Source of the DNA: Spirochaetaceae bacterium bin103
Lineage (GTDB): Bacteria > Spirochaetota > Spirochaetia > SZUA-6 > Bin103
Direction: 5' to 3'
Length of the DNA stretch: 43,530 nucleotides
NCBI GenBank assembly: GCA_002238925.1
Contig: MPNH01000025.1
Location: forward strand, 25,001-68,530
Shown here piece by piece: positions 12,865 to 21,035 of this stretch. Positions within the stretch are counted from its first letter, which is position 1. Every line of letters begins with the position of its first letter. Below the pieces are notes generated by a model that saw only the letters and a list, made by a program, of their open reading frames with translations, was not told the origin of the DNA and searched no databases. The translations under genes were made by a program, and so were the position numbers.

Positions 12865-15270
12865 TCAGACCCGTACGCGGCGCAGCCGCAGCGCGTTGCC
12901 GATGACCGATACCGAACTCAGGCTCATGGCGGCGGCGGCCACCATCGGGCTCAGCAGTATTCCGAACACCGGGAACAGCACTCCGGCAGCCACGGGAATT
13001 GCCAGGCTGTTGTAGAGGAAGGCCAGGAACAGGTTCTGGCGGACGTTGCGCCGGGTGGCGGCGCTCAGCAATCTGGCGCGGGCGATGGCGCGCAGGTCGC
13101 CGCGCACCAGGGTAAGGTCGGCGCTCTCCATTGCCACGTCGGTACCGGTGCCCATGGCGATGCCGACCTGGGCCTGGGCCAGCGCCGGCGCGTCATTGAT
13201 GCCGTCGCCGGCCATCGCCACCACGTGACCGGCCTCCTGCAGGCGCCGGACTTCCGCCGCCTTCTGTGCGGGCAGCGCTTCGGCGACCACGGTCCTGATG
13301 TCCAGCCCGCGCGCCACGGCGTGCGCGGTGATCCGATTGTCGCCGGTAGCCATTACCAGGTTGATGCCGGCCGCGCGCAACTGGGCGATCGCCTGCGGCG
13401 TGGTGGTCTTGACCGGATCGGCGATCGCGAACGCTCCGGCCATACGGCCATCCACGGCCGCGTAGATCACGGTGTGGCCGGCGGCGCGCAGGCTGGCGGC
13501 CTGCTCGGCGATCGCGCCGTCGACCGCCACCCCATGTCGTTCCAGGAGCGAGGTCCTGCCGAGCAGCGTGTCGCGGCCCGCGGCGGTGCCCGAGACACCC
13601 TGGCCCGCGAAGGAGGCGAATCCGGTAGCGGCCGGCACTGCAATGCCGCGCTGCCGCGCCAGCGCCGCGACGGCGGCCGAGAGCGGGTGTTCGCTTGGCA
13701 GTGCCACCGCGGCCGCGGCGGCGATCAGGTCGTGCTCGGTGACGCCGGGAGCGGGAATCGCCTGCTGCACGCGCGGGCGGCCCTCGGTCAGGGTGCCGGT
13801 CTTGTCCACCAACAGGGTGTCCACGGTGCTCAGCACCTCCATGGCGGCGGCGTCCCTGAACAGCACGCCAAGGGTGGCGCCGCGGCCGGTGGCCACCATG
13901 ATCGACATGGGAGTAGCCAGCCCGAGAGCGCAGGGGCAGGCGATGATGAGCACCGCCACGGCATTGAGCAGCGCCAGCGTGAGGCTCGGCTGCGGTCCGA
14001 ATATGCTCCAGGCGGCGAAGGTGACCACGGCGATGGCGATGACGGCGGGTACGAACACGGCGGATACCGAGTCCGCGATGCGCTGAATCGGCGCGCGGCT
14101 GCGCTGTGCGTCCGCGACCATCTGTACGATGCGCGCCAGCAGCGTGTCGGCGCCCACCTTGTCGGCGCGCATCTCCAGAGATCCGGAGCCGTTCACGGTG
14201 CCGGCGATCAGCGCCGCGCCGGGCTGCTTGACCGTCGGCATTGATTCACCGGTGATGGTCGACTCGTCGACGGCGCTGGTTCCCGACGTCACGGTTCCGT
14301 CTACCGGCACCTTCTCGCCGGGGCGCACGCGCAGCCGGTCGCCGGCGGCAACCGCCTCCAGCGGCACCTCCTGTTCGCCGCCGTGCGCGTCGAGGCGCTG
14401 AGCGGTGGGCGGAGCCAATTCCAGCAACAGGCGCAAGGCCGCGCCGGTGCGCCGCCGGGCGCGTAACTCAAGCACCTGGCCGAGCAGCACCAGCGTGGTG
14501 ATGGCGGCGGCGCTCTCGAAGTAGTACAGGGCCACGGCGGCGCCGACCCCGGTAGCCGCGGTGCGGAACACGGTGGGCGCAATGGTCGCGGCCACGCTGT
14601 ACAGGTAGGCGACGGCGATCCCAAGGCCGACCAGCGTAAACATGTTGAGGCTGCGGTTGACCACCGAGGTCCAGGCGCGTTGAAAGAAGGGGGCGGCGCC
14701 CCACAGCACCACCGGGCTGGCGATTGCCAGTTGCAGCCAGCCGAACGCCGGCAGGGTGGCCAAGGCCGTGAACGGCAGCGCAATCAGCGGCGCCGTGAGC
14801 AGCGCGCTCACCACCAGGCGGCGGGTCATGGCGCGCAATTCGGCGTTGTCTTCGGGAGCGGCGCTGAGCGTGTGCGGCTCCAACGCCATGCCGCAGGACG
14901 GGCATGCGCCCGGCCGGGGCTCGTCGACCTCCGGACACATTGGGCATCGATACCGGACCGGATCGGCGCCCAGCGCGGCGGACGCTCCGGACGCTCCGGA
15001 CGGGACGGCCGCGCCCCGTTGCGCGTGTTCGTGCCGGTGGTGGTGCCGGTCTTGATCGTGGTCGCAATGGTGATCCTGGCCACCGCCGTGGCCGTGACGA
15101 TCGTGATGCTCGTGGCCGCCGTCCGGGGCGGCCAGGAATTGTTCCGGCTGGTCCTTGAACCGGGCCCGGCAACCCGCCGAGCAGAACAGGTAGGTGGTGC
15201 CGCCGTATTGCATGCGGTGGGGGCCATCCGGCGCCACCGTCATACCGCAGACGGGGTCGATATTCGCCAT
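12865..15270 (-). CDS. copA: Copper-exporting P1B-type ATPase with YHS, His-rich and HMBD N-terminus
   Basis: The 801-residue inner-membrane pump should export Cu(I). The N-terminus is a YHS domain ('DPVCGMTV', 'FCSAGCRARF', residues 5-40). A His/Asp-rich linker (about 52-85) and a heavy-metal-binding knuckle 'YRCPMCPEVDEPRPGACPSC' (about 106-126) follow. There is no classical HMA domain. The core shows 'TGES', the metal-site 'IIACPCALGLATP', 'DKTGTLTEG' with the phosphorylated Asp, 'SEHPLSAAV', 'MATGDN' and 'AGDGINDAPAL'. It lies two bases after csoR on the same strand, and the divergent cytochrome shares the operator, so copper induction by CsoR release is expected. Silver may also be a substrate. 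Confidence 0.95.
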   Translation of the reverse strand: MANIDPVCGMTVAPDGPHRMQYGGTTYLFCSAGCRARFKDQPEQFLAAPDGGHEHHDRHGHGGGQDHHCDHDQDRHHHRHEHAQRGAAVPSGASGASAALGADPVRYRCPMCPEVDEPRPGACPSCGMALEPHTLSAAPEDNAELRAMTRRLVVSALLTAPLIALPFTALATLPAFGWLQLAIASPVVLWGAAPFFQRAWTSVVNRSLNMFTLVGLGIAVAYLYSVAATIAPTVFRTAATGVGAAVALYYFESAAAITTLVLLGQVLELRARRRTGAALRLLLELAPPTAQRLDAHGGEQEVPLEAVAAGDRLRVRPGEKVPVDGTVTSGTSAVDESTITGESMPTVKQPGAALIAGTVNGSGSLEMRADKVGADTLLARIVQMVADAQRSRAPIQRIADSVSAVFVPAVIAIAVVTFAAWSIFGPQPSLTLALLNAVAVLIIACPCALGLATPMSIMVATGRGATLGVLFRDAAAMEVLSTVDTLLVDKTGTLTEGRPRVQQAIPAPGVTEHDLIAAAAAVALPSEHPLSAAVAALARQRGIAVPAATGFASFAGQGVSGTAAGRDTLLGRTSLLERHGVAVDGAIAEQAASLRAAGHTVIYAAVDGRMAGAFAIADPVKTTTPQAIAQLRAAGINLVMATGDNRITAHAVARGLDIRTVVAEALPAQKAAEVRRLQEAGHVVAMAGDGINDAPALAQAQVGIAMGTGTDVAMESADLTLVRGDLRAIARARLLSAATRRNVRQNLFLAFLYNSLAIPVAAGVLFPVFGILLSPMVAAAAMSLSSVSVIGNALRLRRVRV

Positions 15271-15272
15271 GT

Positions 15273-15590
15273 TCAGATGCTGCTGCGGGCCAACACCGCC
15301 ATCAGCTCATCGACTACGTCCGGCAACCGCTCACGGTCGTCGCGCACGGCATCGGCAACACAGTGGTCGAGGTGGCGCTTCAGGACGTGCAGCCCGAGCG
15401 CATTGAGCGCCGCGCGGGCCGCCGAGACCTGGGTCAGGATGTCGAGGCAGTAGCGCTCCTCCGCGACCATGCGGCGGATGCCCGCAATCTGCCCCTCAAT
15501 GCTGCGCAGGCGGCGCAACGCCATTGCATCGGCCGGATGCGGGCCGCGCCGTTCCGCGACGCGTGCTCGCTTGCCATTCGGTTCAGTCAC
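15273..15590 (-). CDS. csoR: CsoR-family copper-sensing repressor
   Basis: The 105-residue all-helical regulator binds DNA and lets go when Cu(I) occupies a Cys-His-Cys site. Those residues are visible in 'RYCLDILTQ', 'LHVLKRHLDHCV': Cys in helix 2, then His and Cys in the following helix. 'ALRRLRSIEGQIAGIRRMV' is the basic first helix. The frame is open further upstream, but GTG at 15590 is chosen because AGGAGG sits four bases before it and the family starts near here. The first 20 or so residues are basic. copA follows after two bases. The palindrome at 15627-15646 is the probable operator. Confidence 0.92.
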   Translation of the reverse strand: MTEPNGKRARVAERRGPHPADAMALRRLRSIEGQIAGIRRMVAEERYCLDILTQVSAARAALNALGLHVLKRHLDHCVADAVRDDRERLPDVVDELMAVLARSSI

Positions 15591-15598
15591 GCTGCCTC

Positions 15599-15627
15599 CT
15601 GACACTCGGTTGAGATGTCCGTATAAT
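15599..15627 (+). promoter_or_regulatory. Rightward promoter of the c-type cytochrome gene
   Basis: CTGACA (15599-15604), 17 bases, TATAAT (15622-15627): the best promoter match in the window. Its start point falls inside the CsoR palindrome, so bound repressor would block it. The transcript reaches the cytochrome ATG at 15676 after about 40 bases. Confidence 0.75.
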
Positions 15628-15646
15628 ACCCCACGGGGGTGGGGTA
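15627..15646. promoter_or_regulatory. CsoR operator shared by divergent promoters
   Basis: TACCCCAC, four G, GTGGGGTA form a perfect inverted repeat with 8-base arms. CsoR boxes are G-tract inverted repeats ending in TAC/GTA, so the fit is good. On the minus strand TATTAT (15628-15623) could be the -10 box for csoR-copA, with a weak TTGCGG -35 across the palindrome. The operator would then sit in that promoter's spacer, the usual CsoR position. One site could therefore control both directions. Confidence 0.75.
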
Positions 15647-15675
15647 CCGCAAGGCAGTCCCGAGCAATTGAGTCG

Positions 15676-16149
15676 ATGAGCAAACGCGTCCTTACCATGA
15701 TCACCGTTACCGCGCTGGCCGCGGCCGTGGCGCTGGCCGCGGCGGGAATCTTTCTGCGCCAGAACCGCGAGCCGGCGTGGGCCGATGCCGGCGCCCCGGA
15801 CCTGGTGGCGCGCGGCCGGATCGTGTACCAGCAGAGTTGCGCCGCCTGTCATGGCGCGCGGCTGGAGGGGCAGCCGAATTGGCGGCAGCCAAATGCCGAC
15901 GGCACGCTGCCGGCGCCGCCGCACGACGTAACCGGCCACACCTGGCATCACCCCGACCAGATGCTGTTCGACATCACCAAGTACGGCAGCGCCTCGGTGG
16001 CCGGCGCCGGCTTCAAGAGTGCCATGCCGGTGTACGACGGTGTCCTGGACGATGCCGACATCTGGGCCGTGCTCGCGTTCATCAAGAGCCACTGGCCGCC
16101 CGACATCCAGGCGGCGCAGAGTGCACGGTCGGGCGACACGCGCCGCTGA
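15676..16149 (+). CDS. Class I c-type cytochrome, membrane-anchored or periplasmic
   Basis: The 157-residue protein begins with a signal sequence or anchor (about residues 4-28). A single haem-binding 'CAACH' lies at about 56-60, and a likely distal Met ligand is in 'KSAMPVYDGVL'. The C-terminal helix 'DADIWAVLAFIKSHWP' is typical of cytochrome c class I. It should carry electrons outside the inner membrane. It is read from the CsoR-controlled promoter, so it belongs to the copper response; single-haem cytochromes beside copA occur in other genomes. A copper-linked redox role is inferred. Its haem would be attached by the ResB/CcsA machinery encoded at 17.7-21.0 kb. Confidence 0.88.
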   Translation: MSKRVLTMITVTALAAAVALAAAGIFLRQNREPAWADAGAPDLVARGRIVYQQSCAACHGARLEGQPNWRQPNADGTLPAPPHDVTGHTWHHPDQMLFDITKYGSASVAGAGFKSAMPVYDGVLDDADIWAVLAFIKSHWPPDIQAAQSARSGDTRR

Positions 16150-16224
16150 TCCGCGCGCGTTTCCGTGCCACTCACGGCGTGTCGATGAGGCGCCCGCGGC
16201 GCGCGAGCGGCAGCCGCGGCAAGC

Positions 16225-16254
16225 TTGACGGGGCTTCCTGGAGGTGCCTATGTT
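16225..16254 (+). promoter_or_regulatory. Promoter of bacilliredoxin gene, predicted leaderless
   Basis: TTGACG (16225-16230), 18 bases, TATGTT (16249-16254), then six bases to the ATG at 16261. The GGAGG inside the spacer (16240-16244) is too far from that ATG to act as its ribosome site. Confidence 0.55.
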
Positions 16255-16260
16255 AGCCTC

Positions 16261-16683
16261 ATGCCTTACGACCCTGTGCTCGTGCAACCGATGCGCGACG
16301 AACTCACCGCGGTGGGTATCGAAGAGTTGGAGACCGCCGATGCGGTGGACCGGTTCCTGGCCGACAAGAGCGGTTCCGCCATGCTCGTGATCAATTCCGT
16401 GTGCGGTTGCGCCGCCGGCAGCGCGCGCCCCGGGATCAAGATGGCCCTGCGCCACGAGGTGACCCCGGATCGCGTGGCCACCGTGTTTGCCGGCCAGGAT
16501 CTGGATGCCACCGCACGGGCGCGCAGCCACTTTGCCCACATTCCGCCGAGCAGCCCGTCGATTGCACTGTTCCGCGACGGCGACCTGGTGTTCATGTATC
16601 CGCGCCATCAGATTGAGGGGCGGCCGCCGCAGACGATCGCCGCCGACCTGATGGAGGCGTTCAACGAGCACCTCGCGGGCTGA
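16261..16683 (+). CDS. BrxA/BrxB-family bacilliredoxin
   Basis: The 140-residue thioredoxin-fold protein carries the characteristic Cys-Gly-Cys site in 'VINSVCGCAAGSARPG' (about 43-58). It also has 'TVFAGQDLDATARARSHF' and 'PPSSPSIALFRDGDLVF'. Family members (YphP/YqiW) remove bacillithiol from mixed disulfides on proteins, so the organism may use bacillithiol; no bshA/B/C gene is in this window to confirm it. ATG 16261 is chosen over an in-frame ATG at 16225 because the family begins here and the upstream ATG is the -35 box region. It follows the copper locus and may join its thiol-stress response. Confidence 0.9.
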   Translation: MPYDPVLVQPMRDELTAVGIEELETADAVDRFLADKSGSAMLVINSVCGCAAGSARPGIKMALRHEVTPDRVATVFAGQDLDATARARSHFAHIPPSSPSIALFRDGDLVFMYPRHQIEGRPPQTIAADLMEAFNEHLAG

Positions 16684-16728
16684 CCCGATCAGTCTCGGCA
16701 CACTGCTGCCGCTGCTGCGAGCGCCGCG

Positions 16729-17037
16729 ATGAGGTCGCCACGGCCACTTCCTGACGGGAACAACGCCCGGCACGCCGACAAGGGCGATCTGCACGGAATC
16801 ACCGTGGTGGTGGACACCACCGGCGCGGAGCTGTACATCGGCCGCTTTTTCGAGCAGCGCGGCGACGGGATCGTGTTGCTCGACGTCGCGCGCCACCGCG
16901 ATGGGGCGAATGGCGTGTCGAAGCAGCAGTACGTGGATACCGCCGCCCGCTATGGCCAGTGGAAGGAGCTCGCGCAGGTGCTGGTGCCGTTGCCGGAGGT
17001 GCGTTCGGTGACCCGCCTGGCCGACGCCCGCGCTTAG
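16729..17037 (+). CDS. Small conserved-looking protein of unknown function
   Basis: I cannot name this 102-residue protein. After about 20 poorly conserved-looking residues it has a compact folded-looking core: 'HGITVVVDTTGAELYIGRF', then 'GIVLLDVARH', 'SKQQYVDTAARYGQWK' and a hydrophobic end 'LVPLPEVRSVTRLA'. It is not membrane-bound. It starts 45 bases after brx and its stop lies 12 bases before the TTG of the lipoprotein gene, so it is probably part of the same rightward unit. No ribosome site is obvious at 16729, and the true start could be a little downstream. The regular beta-strand pattern makes it likely to be a real protein. Confidence 0.6.
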   Translation: MRSPRPLPDGNNARHADKGDLHGITVVVDTTGAELYIGRFFEQRGDGIVLLDVARHRDGANGVSKQQYVDTAARYGQWKELAQVLVPLPEVRSVTRLADARA

Positions 17038-17049
17038 GAGGCTGTCGGA

Positions 17050-17676
17050 TTGCGGCACCGTTCGCGCAGCCGCGTCATCCCGGTGCCGGCACGGTACGTG
17101 CTGCTGGCCGTGGCCGCCGTGGCCGTGGCCGCCTGCGCCCGGGAGCCGCGCGTGCGGGAGTACGACGAGGTAGTAATCAAACGCTCGCCGGTGGAAGCGG
17201 CCTTCGACGGCAGCGGCGCCGCTGCCGCCGCACCGGCTCCCCTGGTGTGGCAGACGCCGCCGGCATGGCAGGAGCTGCCGGGTGACGGCATCCGCCTGGC
17301 GGCGTTCCGATACGAACAGGGCGACCGCCGCGTGGAGACCACGGTGGTGATGCTCGGCGGCATCGCCGGCGGGGTGGAGGCGAACGTGGTGCGCTGGCTC
17401 GACCAGATCGGCCTGCAGCTTACCGGTGACGAACTGGCGCAGTTTCTCGCGGGCGGCGAGCAAATCACGACCGGTGACGGCATGCCCCTAACCATGTATG
17501 ACTTTACGCGCCTGGCATCGACCGGCGGCGATTCCATTCTGGCGGCCGTGGGCCCGGTGGGCGAGCAGACCCTGTTCGTGAAAATGTCGGGCCATGAATC
17601 CCTGGTCGCCGCCGCGCGGACCGACTTCATGAGCCTGGTCGAGAGCCTGGGCGTGGTCGGCGGCGGCACATCGTGA
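17050..17676 (+). CDS. Putative lipoprotein in the cytochrome c maturation operon
   Basis: The 208-residue protein has a basic N-terminus, a hydrophobic stretch and a lipobox 'VAAC' (Cys about residue 29). It should be exported and lipid-anchored. The remainder has 'PPAWQELPGDGIRLAAFRYE', 'VVMLGGIAGGVEANVVRWLD' and 'TLFVKMSGHESLVAAARTDF'. I recall similar lipoproteins of unknown role upstream of ResB genes in other phyla, which would suggest a helper role in cytochrome or copper assembly, but that is inference. AGGAGG (17036-17041) places the TTG start at 17050. It is followed by resB after 37 bases on the same strand. Confidence 0.75.
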   Translation: MRHRSRSRVIPVPARYVLLAVAAVAVAACAREPRVREYDEVVIKRSPVEAAFDGSGAAAAAPAPLVWQTPPAWQELPGDGIRLAAFRYEQGDRRVETTVVMLGGIAGGVEANVVRWLDQIGLQLTGDELAQFLAGGEQITTGDGMPLTMYDFTRLASTGGDSILAAVGPVGEQTLFVKMSGHESLVAAARTDFMSLVESLGVVGGGTS

Positions 17677-17713
17677 GCGCGCCGCACCGGCCACGGACTG
17701 CGAGGTTCGGGGC

Positions 17714-18865
17714 ATGTTAGCCGCCGCCATCAAGCGCTACCCGGTGGTGCGCCTGCTGATCGACCTGCGCGTGACCGTGGTGTGTCTGGCGCTGCTGTTC
17801 GTACTCACCTTCCTGGGCACCATGCACCAGATAGACAACGGCATCTATTCGGCGCAGAAGAAGTACTTCGAGTCGTTCTTCACCCTGGCGGCCGGCTTCG
17901 TGCCGCTGCCGGGCGCCCAACTCGTGCTGTGGGTGCTGGTCGTGAACCTGGCGGCGGCGACCATTTACCGGTTCGTCTACAAGGTGAGGCGGATCGGCAT
18001 CCTGATTATCCACGGCGGCCTGTTCGCGCTGTTCTTCGGCATGTTCTTTACCCAGTACTTTGCGCAGGAGTCGTTCCTGTCCCTGCTGGAGGGCGAAGGC
18101 GGCAACGTGACCACCGACTACTTCGACTGGGAGGTGGCGATGTGGGATCCCGCCGGCGAAGCCCGGCGCGTGGCGGCCGTGGACGCGGGCGCGCTGGCGG
18201 CCGGCAACGCGGTCAGTATCTCCCGCTACGGCGTAGAGTTGCGCCCGCAACGCTACTTCGCAAACGCGCAGGCGTTCAGCCGCGCCGGCGGTGCGCCGGC
18301 ACGCTGGGTAAACGGTTCCGGCATCGAGAGTCTGCAAGAGGCGCGGGTGTCGCCCGACCCGCAGGAAAACTTTCCCGGCGTGCTGCTGACCGTAGTGCAC
18401 CGCTCCGGCAGCGCCGAGGTGCTGCTGTACGGCGCCGACGTGGCGCCGGCATCGGTACCGGTCGAGGGCGGCCGGCTGGCGGTATCGCTGCGGCGCAAGC
18501 ATTACGTGATGCCGCTGGTCGTGAGGCTCGACGATTTTCGCGCCGAGTTCTATCCCAACTCCGACACGCCGAGCAGCTTCGAGAGCGACGTGACCTTGAG
18601 CACGCCGCAGTTCACGCGCAGCGCCCGCATCTCGATGAACCACCCGCTGCGCCACGCCGGTTATACCTTCTACCAAGCCTCGTACGCGATCGACGCAACC
18701 GGGCGCGAGACCTCCACCCTGGCGGTGGTGCACAACCGCAGCCGCGTGGTGCCGTACGTCGGCACCCTGGTGGTCGGGCTCGGGCTGGCCGTTCACTTTA
18801 TTCAGACCCTGGTGCTGCGGCGGCGGACGCGGTCCGCATCGCCGCCCGCCGGTGGCGCCGCATGA
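17714..18865 (+). CDS. resB: Cytochrome c biogenesis protein ResB (Ccs1)
   Basis: The 383-residue inner-membrane protein is one half of the system II haem-ligation complex. The N-terminal part has three hydrophobic segments: 'VTVVCLALLFVLTFLGTMHQ' (residues 20-39), then 'LVLWVLVVNLAAATIYRF' and 'GILIIHGGLFALFFGMFF'. A large periplasmic domain follows, including 'FTRSARISMNHPLRHAGYTF', a typical ResB pattern, and a final membrane helix before a basic tail. ResB works with CcsA to export haem and join it to apocytochrome c. Its stop overlaps the ccsA start as ATGA, so the two are translationally coupled. The CopA-linked cytochrome nearby is a likely client. Confidence 0.92.
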   Translation: MLAAAIKRYPVVRLLIDLRVTVVCLALLFVLTFLGTMHQIDNGIYSAQKKYFESFFTLAAGFVPLPGAQLVLWVLVVNLAAATIYRFVYKVRRIGILIIHGGLFALFFGMFFTQYFAQESFLSLLEGEGGNVTTDYFDWEVAMWDPAGEARRVAAVDAGALAAGNAVSISRYGVELRPQRYFANAQAFSRAGGAPARWVNGSGIESLQEARVSPDPQENFPGVLLTVVHRSGSAEVLLYGADVAPASVPVEGGRLAVSLRRKHYVMPLVVRLDDFRAEFYPNSDTPSSFESDVTLSTPQFTRSARISMNHPLRHAGYTFYQASYAIDATGRETSTLAVVHNRSRVVPYVGTLVVGLGLAVHFIQTLVLRRRTRSASPPAGGAA

Positions 18866-21033
18866 CGGCGCCGTTGCGCCTGGCGGCCGTGGCTGCCGCG
18901 CTGCTGGCGGTGGCGGTGGCCGGCGCGGCTCAGGAAGCCGGCGGCGCCGGTCTCGACGAAGTGCGTACGTTCGCGCCCGGCGAGTTGCGCATAGCCGACC
19001 TCGGTCCGCTGCAGAGGGTGGTGGTGGTGGAGGGCGGCCGCACGATGCCGCTCGACAGCTATGCGCGGTTTACCCTGCTGCGGTTGTCCGGACGGCGCAG
19101 CTTCGACCGGCGTCCGGCCATCGAGTGGCTGGCGCGGGTGCTGTTCACCCCCAATGAGACCCACGACGACCAGATCTTCGTGGTGGACAACCCGGAGGTG
19201 ATCGACGCCATGGGTTTGCCGTCGAGCGGGCGTGACCGCTACAGTCTGTCGTTCCTGCTGCCCGGGATCGACGAGCTGGAGCGGTTGGCGGAGGATGCGG
19301 CGGCGATCGGCGAGGACAACCGGACCATCGTCGAGCGCGAGATTATCCGGCTGTGGAACAACGTCGGCTTGTTTGCCAACCTGCTGTCCTCGTTTGCGTT
19401 CACCTATCCGCATCGCGATTTTCAGGTTGACGATGCGGGCGCCGCGGAACTGCTCGGGTTGCCCGGCACCGGTACCTACAGTTACCTGGACATCGCCCTG
19501 CGGCGCGTCGAGCTGCGCGAAGCTGCTACGGCCGCGGGTTTGGCGCACGCCAGTTCGGGCTCGTTCAGCGGTACGGACGGGTTGTTGCTGCGGCTCAGCC
19601 AGAGCTTGGCCGCGTGGCAGAACAGCTTCGTCGGGCTGCCGCTGGCGATCATTCCGGTTGGCGGGTTCGGCGACGTACAGTGGCTCACGCCGTGGCAGGC
19701 GCTGGCCGGGCAGCAGCTGGCGGCGCTGGGGCAGGAGCAGCGGCGCGCGGTGGAGACGGAACTGCTGGCGCTGCGCGACCTGCAGGTAGCCTACCTGGAG
19801 GGCCGCGAGTTGCGCTTCACGCTGGCCACGCGCCAGCTCACCGACTCCGTGCAGCGGCGCACGGAGGCCGATATAGGCGTCAAGAACCCGTCATTGGAGA
19901 TTCTCTACAACCGCACCAACCCCTACCTGGCGGCGCGTGTGGCGTACGGAGCCGGGCTGTTGCTGCTCGCGCTCTCGTTCGTCGGCTGGCGTACCTGGCT
20001 GTACCGTGCCAGCCTCGTCCTGCTGATCGCGGCCTGGATCCCCCACACGTTCGGGCTGGTGTTGCGCATCCTGATCACCGATCGGCCGCCGGTCACCAAC
20101 CTGTTCGAGACGTTCGTGTTCGTGGGCTGGGGAGCCGCGATTTGCGGGATGGTGATGGAGCGTCTGGGCAAGCGTTATCTGGGCGTGTTCAGCGGCTTGG
20201 CCGGCGGCTTCGTGTTCCTGCTCTTGTCCGGCAAGTTCGCCGCCGCGGACACCATGCCGGTGCTGCAGGCGGTGCTGGACACCAACTTCTGGCTCTCCAC
20301 CCACGTCACGGTGATCACGACCGGCTACATGGCATGCTGCGTGGCTGGCCTGATCGGGCACGTGTACATGGTGCAGTCGATTCTGCAGCGCCGCCGCGGC
20401 GGGCGCGGCAGGGTGGACGACAAGCGGCTGGCGCATACCTACCGGACCATGTTCGGCACGCTGGCGCTGGGCCTCACCCTTTCGTTCGTCGGCACCATGC
20501 TCGGCGGCGTCTGGGCCGACCAGTCGTGGGGCCGGTTCTGGGGTTGGGATCCGAAGGAGAACGGCGCTCTACTGATCGTGCTGTGGTGTGCGATCCTGTT
20601 CCACGCCCGGATGGGCAAGATGATCGGTCCGTTCGGCATGGCGGCCGGCAGCGCGCTGCTGATCGTGGTGGTGATGATGGCGTGGTTCGGCATCAACCTG
20701 CTCGGAGTGGGGCTGCACTCGTACGGTTTTATTGACGGCGTGCTGCTCGGTTTGCTGGCGTACAGCGCGGTGCAGGTGGGGGTGGTGGCGGCGCTGGCCG
20801 GCTGGTACCGCCATCAGCAACGGCGCGGGCCGCCGCCGGAACCGCCGCCGGGAGGCGCCGCGAGCGCCGCCGCGGGCGGCCAACGGTACGGCGCACGCCG
20901 CCGCCGGACTCGCGGCGGGCAGCGCGGCCGGCGCGGCCGCTTCGGCCGCGGACCAATGACCTATCGCGGCGGCCATGCCGCGGCGGCCACCTTGCTCGTC
21001 CCGGCGCCCCGGTTGCGGTACCTTAGGGGCTAG
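18862..21033 (+). CDS. ccsA: Cytochrome c biogenesis protein CcsA (ResC) with long N-terminal domain
   Basis: The 723-residue protein is the haem-handling half of system II. It begins with a signal-like helix. About 330 exported residues follow without the WWD motif ('MPLDSYARFTLLRLSGRR' is a recognisable piece). A C-terminal channel of about eight membrane helices holds the tryptophan-rich haem-binding site 'WGRFWGWDPKENGALLIVLW' and conserved His residues such as in 'DTNFWLSTHVTVITTGYM' and 'GLHSYGF'. The frame is open upstream through resB, but ATG 18862 at the ATGA overlap is clearly the start. The last 75 residues are a Gly/Arg-rich tail of unclear use. tatC follows after two bases. Confidence 0.92.
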   Translation: MTAPLRLAAVAAALLAVAVAGAAQEAGGAGLDEVRTFAPGELRIADLGPLQRVVVVEGGRTMPLDSYARFTLLRLSGRRSFDRRPAIEWLARVLFTPNETHDDQIFVVDNPEVIDAMGLPSSGRDRYSLSFLLPGIDELERLAEDAAAIGEDNRTIVEREIIRLWNNVGLFANLLSSFAFTYPHRDFQVDDAGAAELLGLPGTGTYSYLDIALRRVELREAATAAGLAHASSGSFSGTDGLLLRLSQSLAAWQNSFVGLPLAIIPVGGFGDVQWLTPWQALAGQQLAALGQEQRRAVETELLALRDLQVAYLEGRELRFTLATRQLTDSVQRRTEADIGVKNPSLEILYNRTNPYLAARVAYGAGLLLLALSFVGWRTWLYRASLVLLIAAWIPHTFGLVLRILITDRPPVTNLFETFVFVGWGAAICGMVMERLGKRYLGVFSGLAGGFVFLLLSGKFAAADTMPVLQAVLDTNFWLSTHVTVITTGYMACCVAGLIGHVYMVQSILQRRRGGRGRVDDKRLAHTYRTMFGTLALGLTLSFVGTMLGGVWADQSWGRFWGWDPKENGALLIVLWCAILFHARMGKMIGPFGMAAGSALLIVVVMMAWFGINLLGVGLHSYGFIDGVLLGLLAYSAVQVGVVAALAGWYRHQQRRGPPPEPPPGGAASAAAGGQRYGARRRRTRGGQRGRRGRFGRGPMTYRGGHAAAATLLVPAPRLRYLRG

Positions 21034-21035
21034 CG

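Noticed and set aside
17782..18861. N-terminal extension of CcsA by 360 codons
   Set aside because: It overlaps resB out of frame; the ATGA overlap at 18862 is the evident start.
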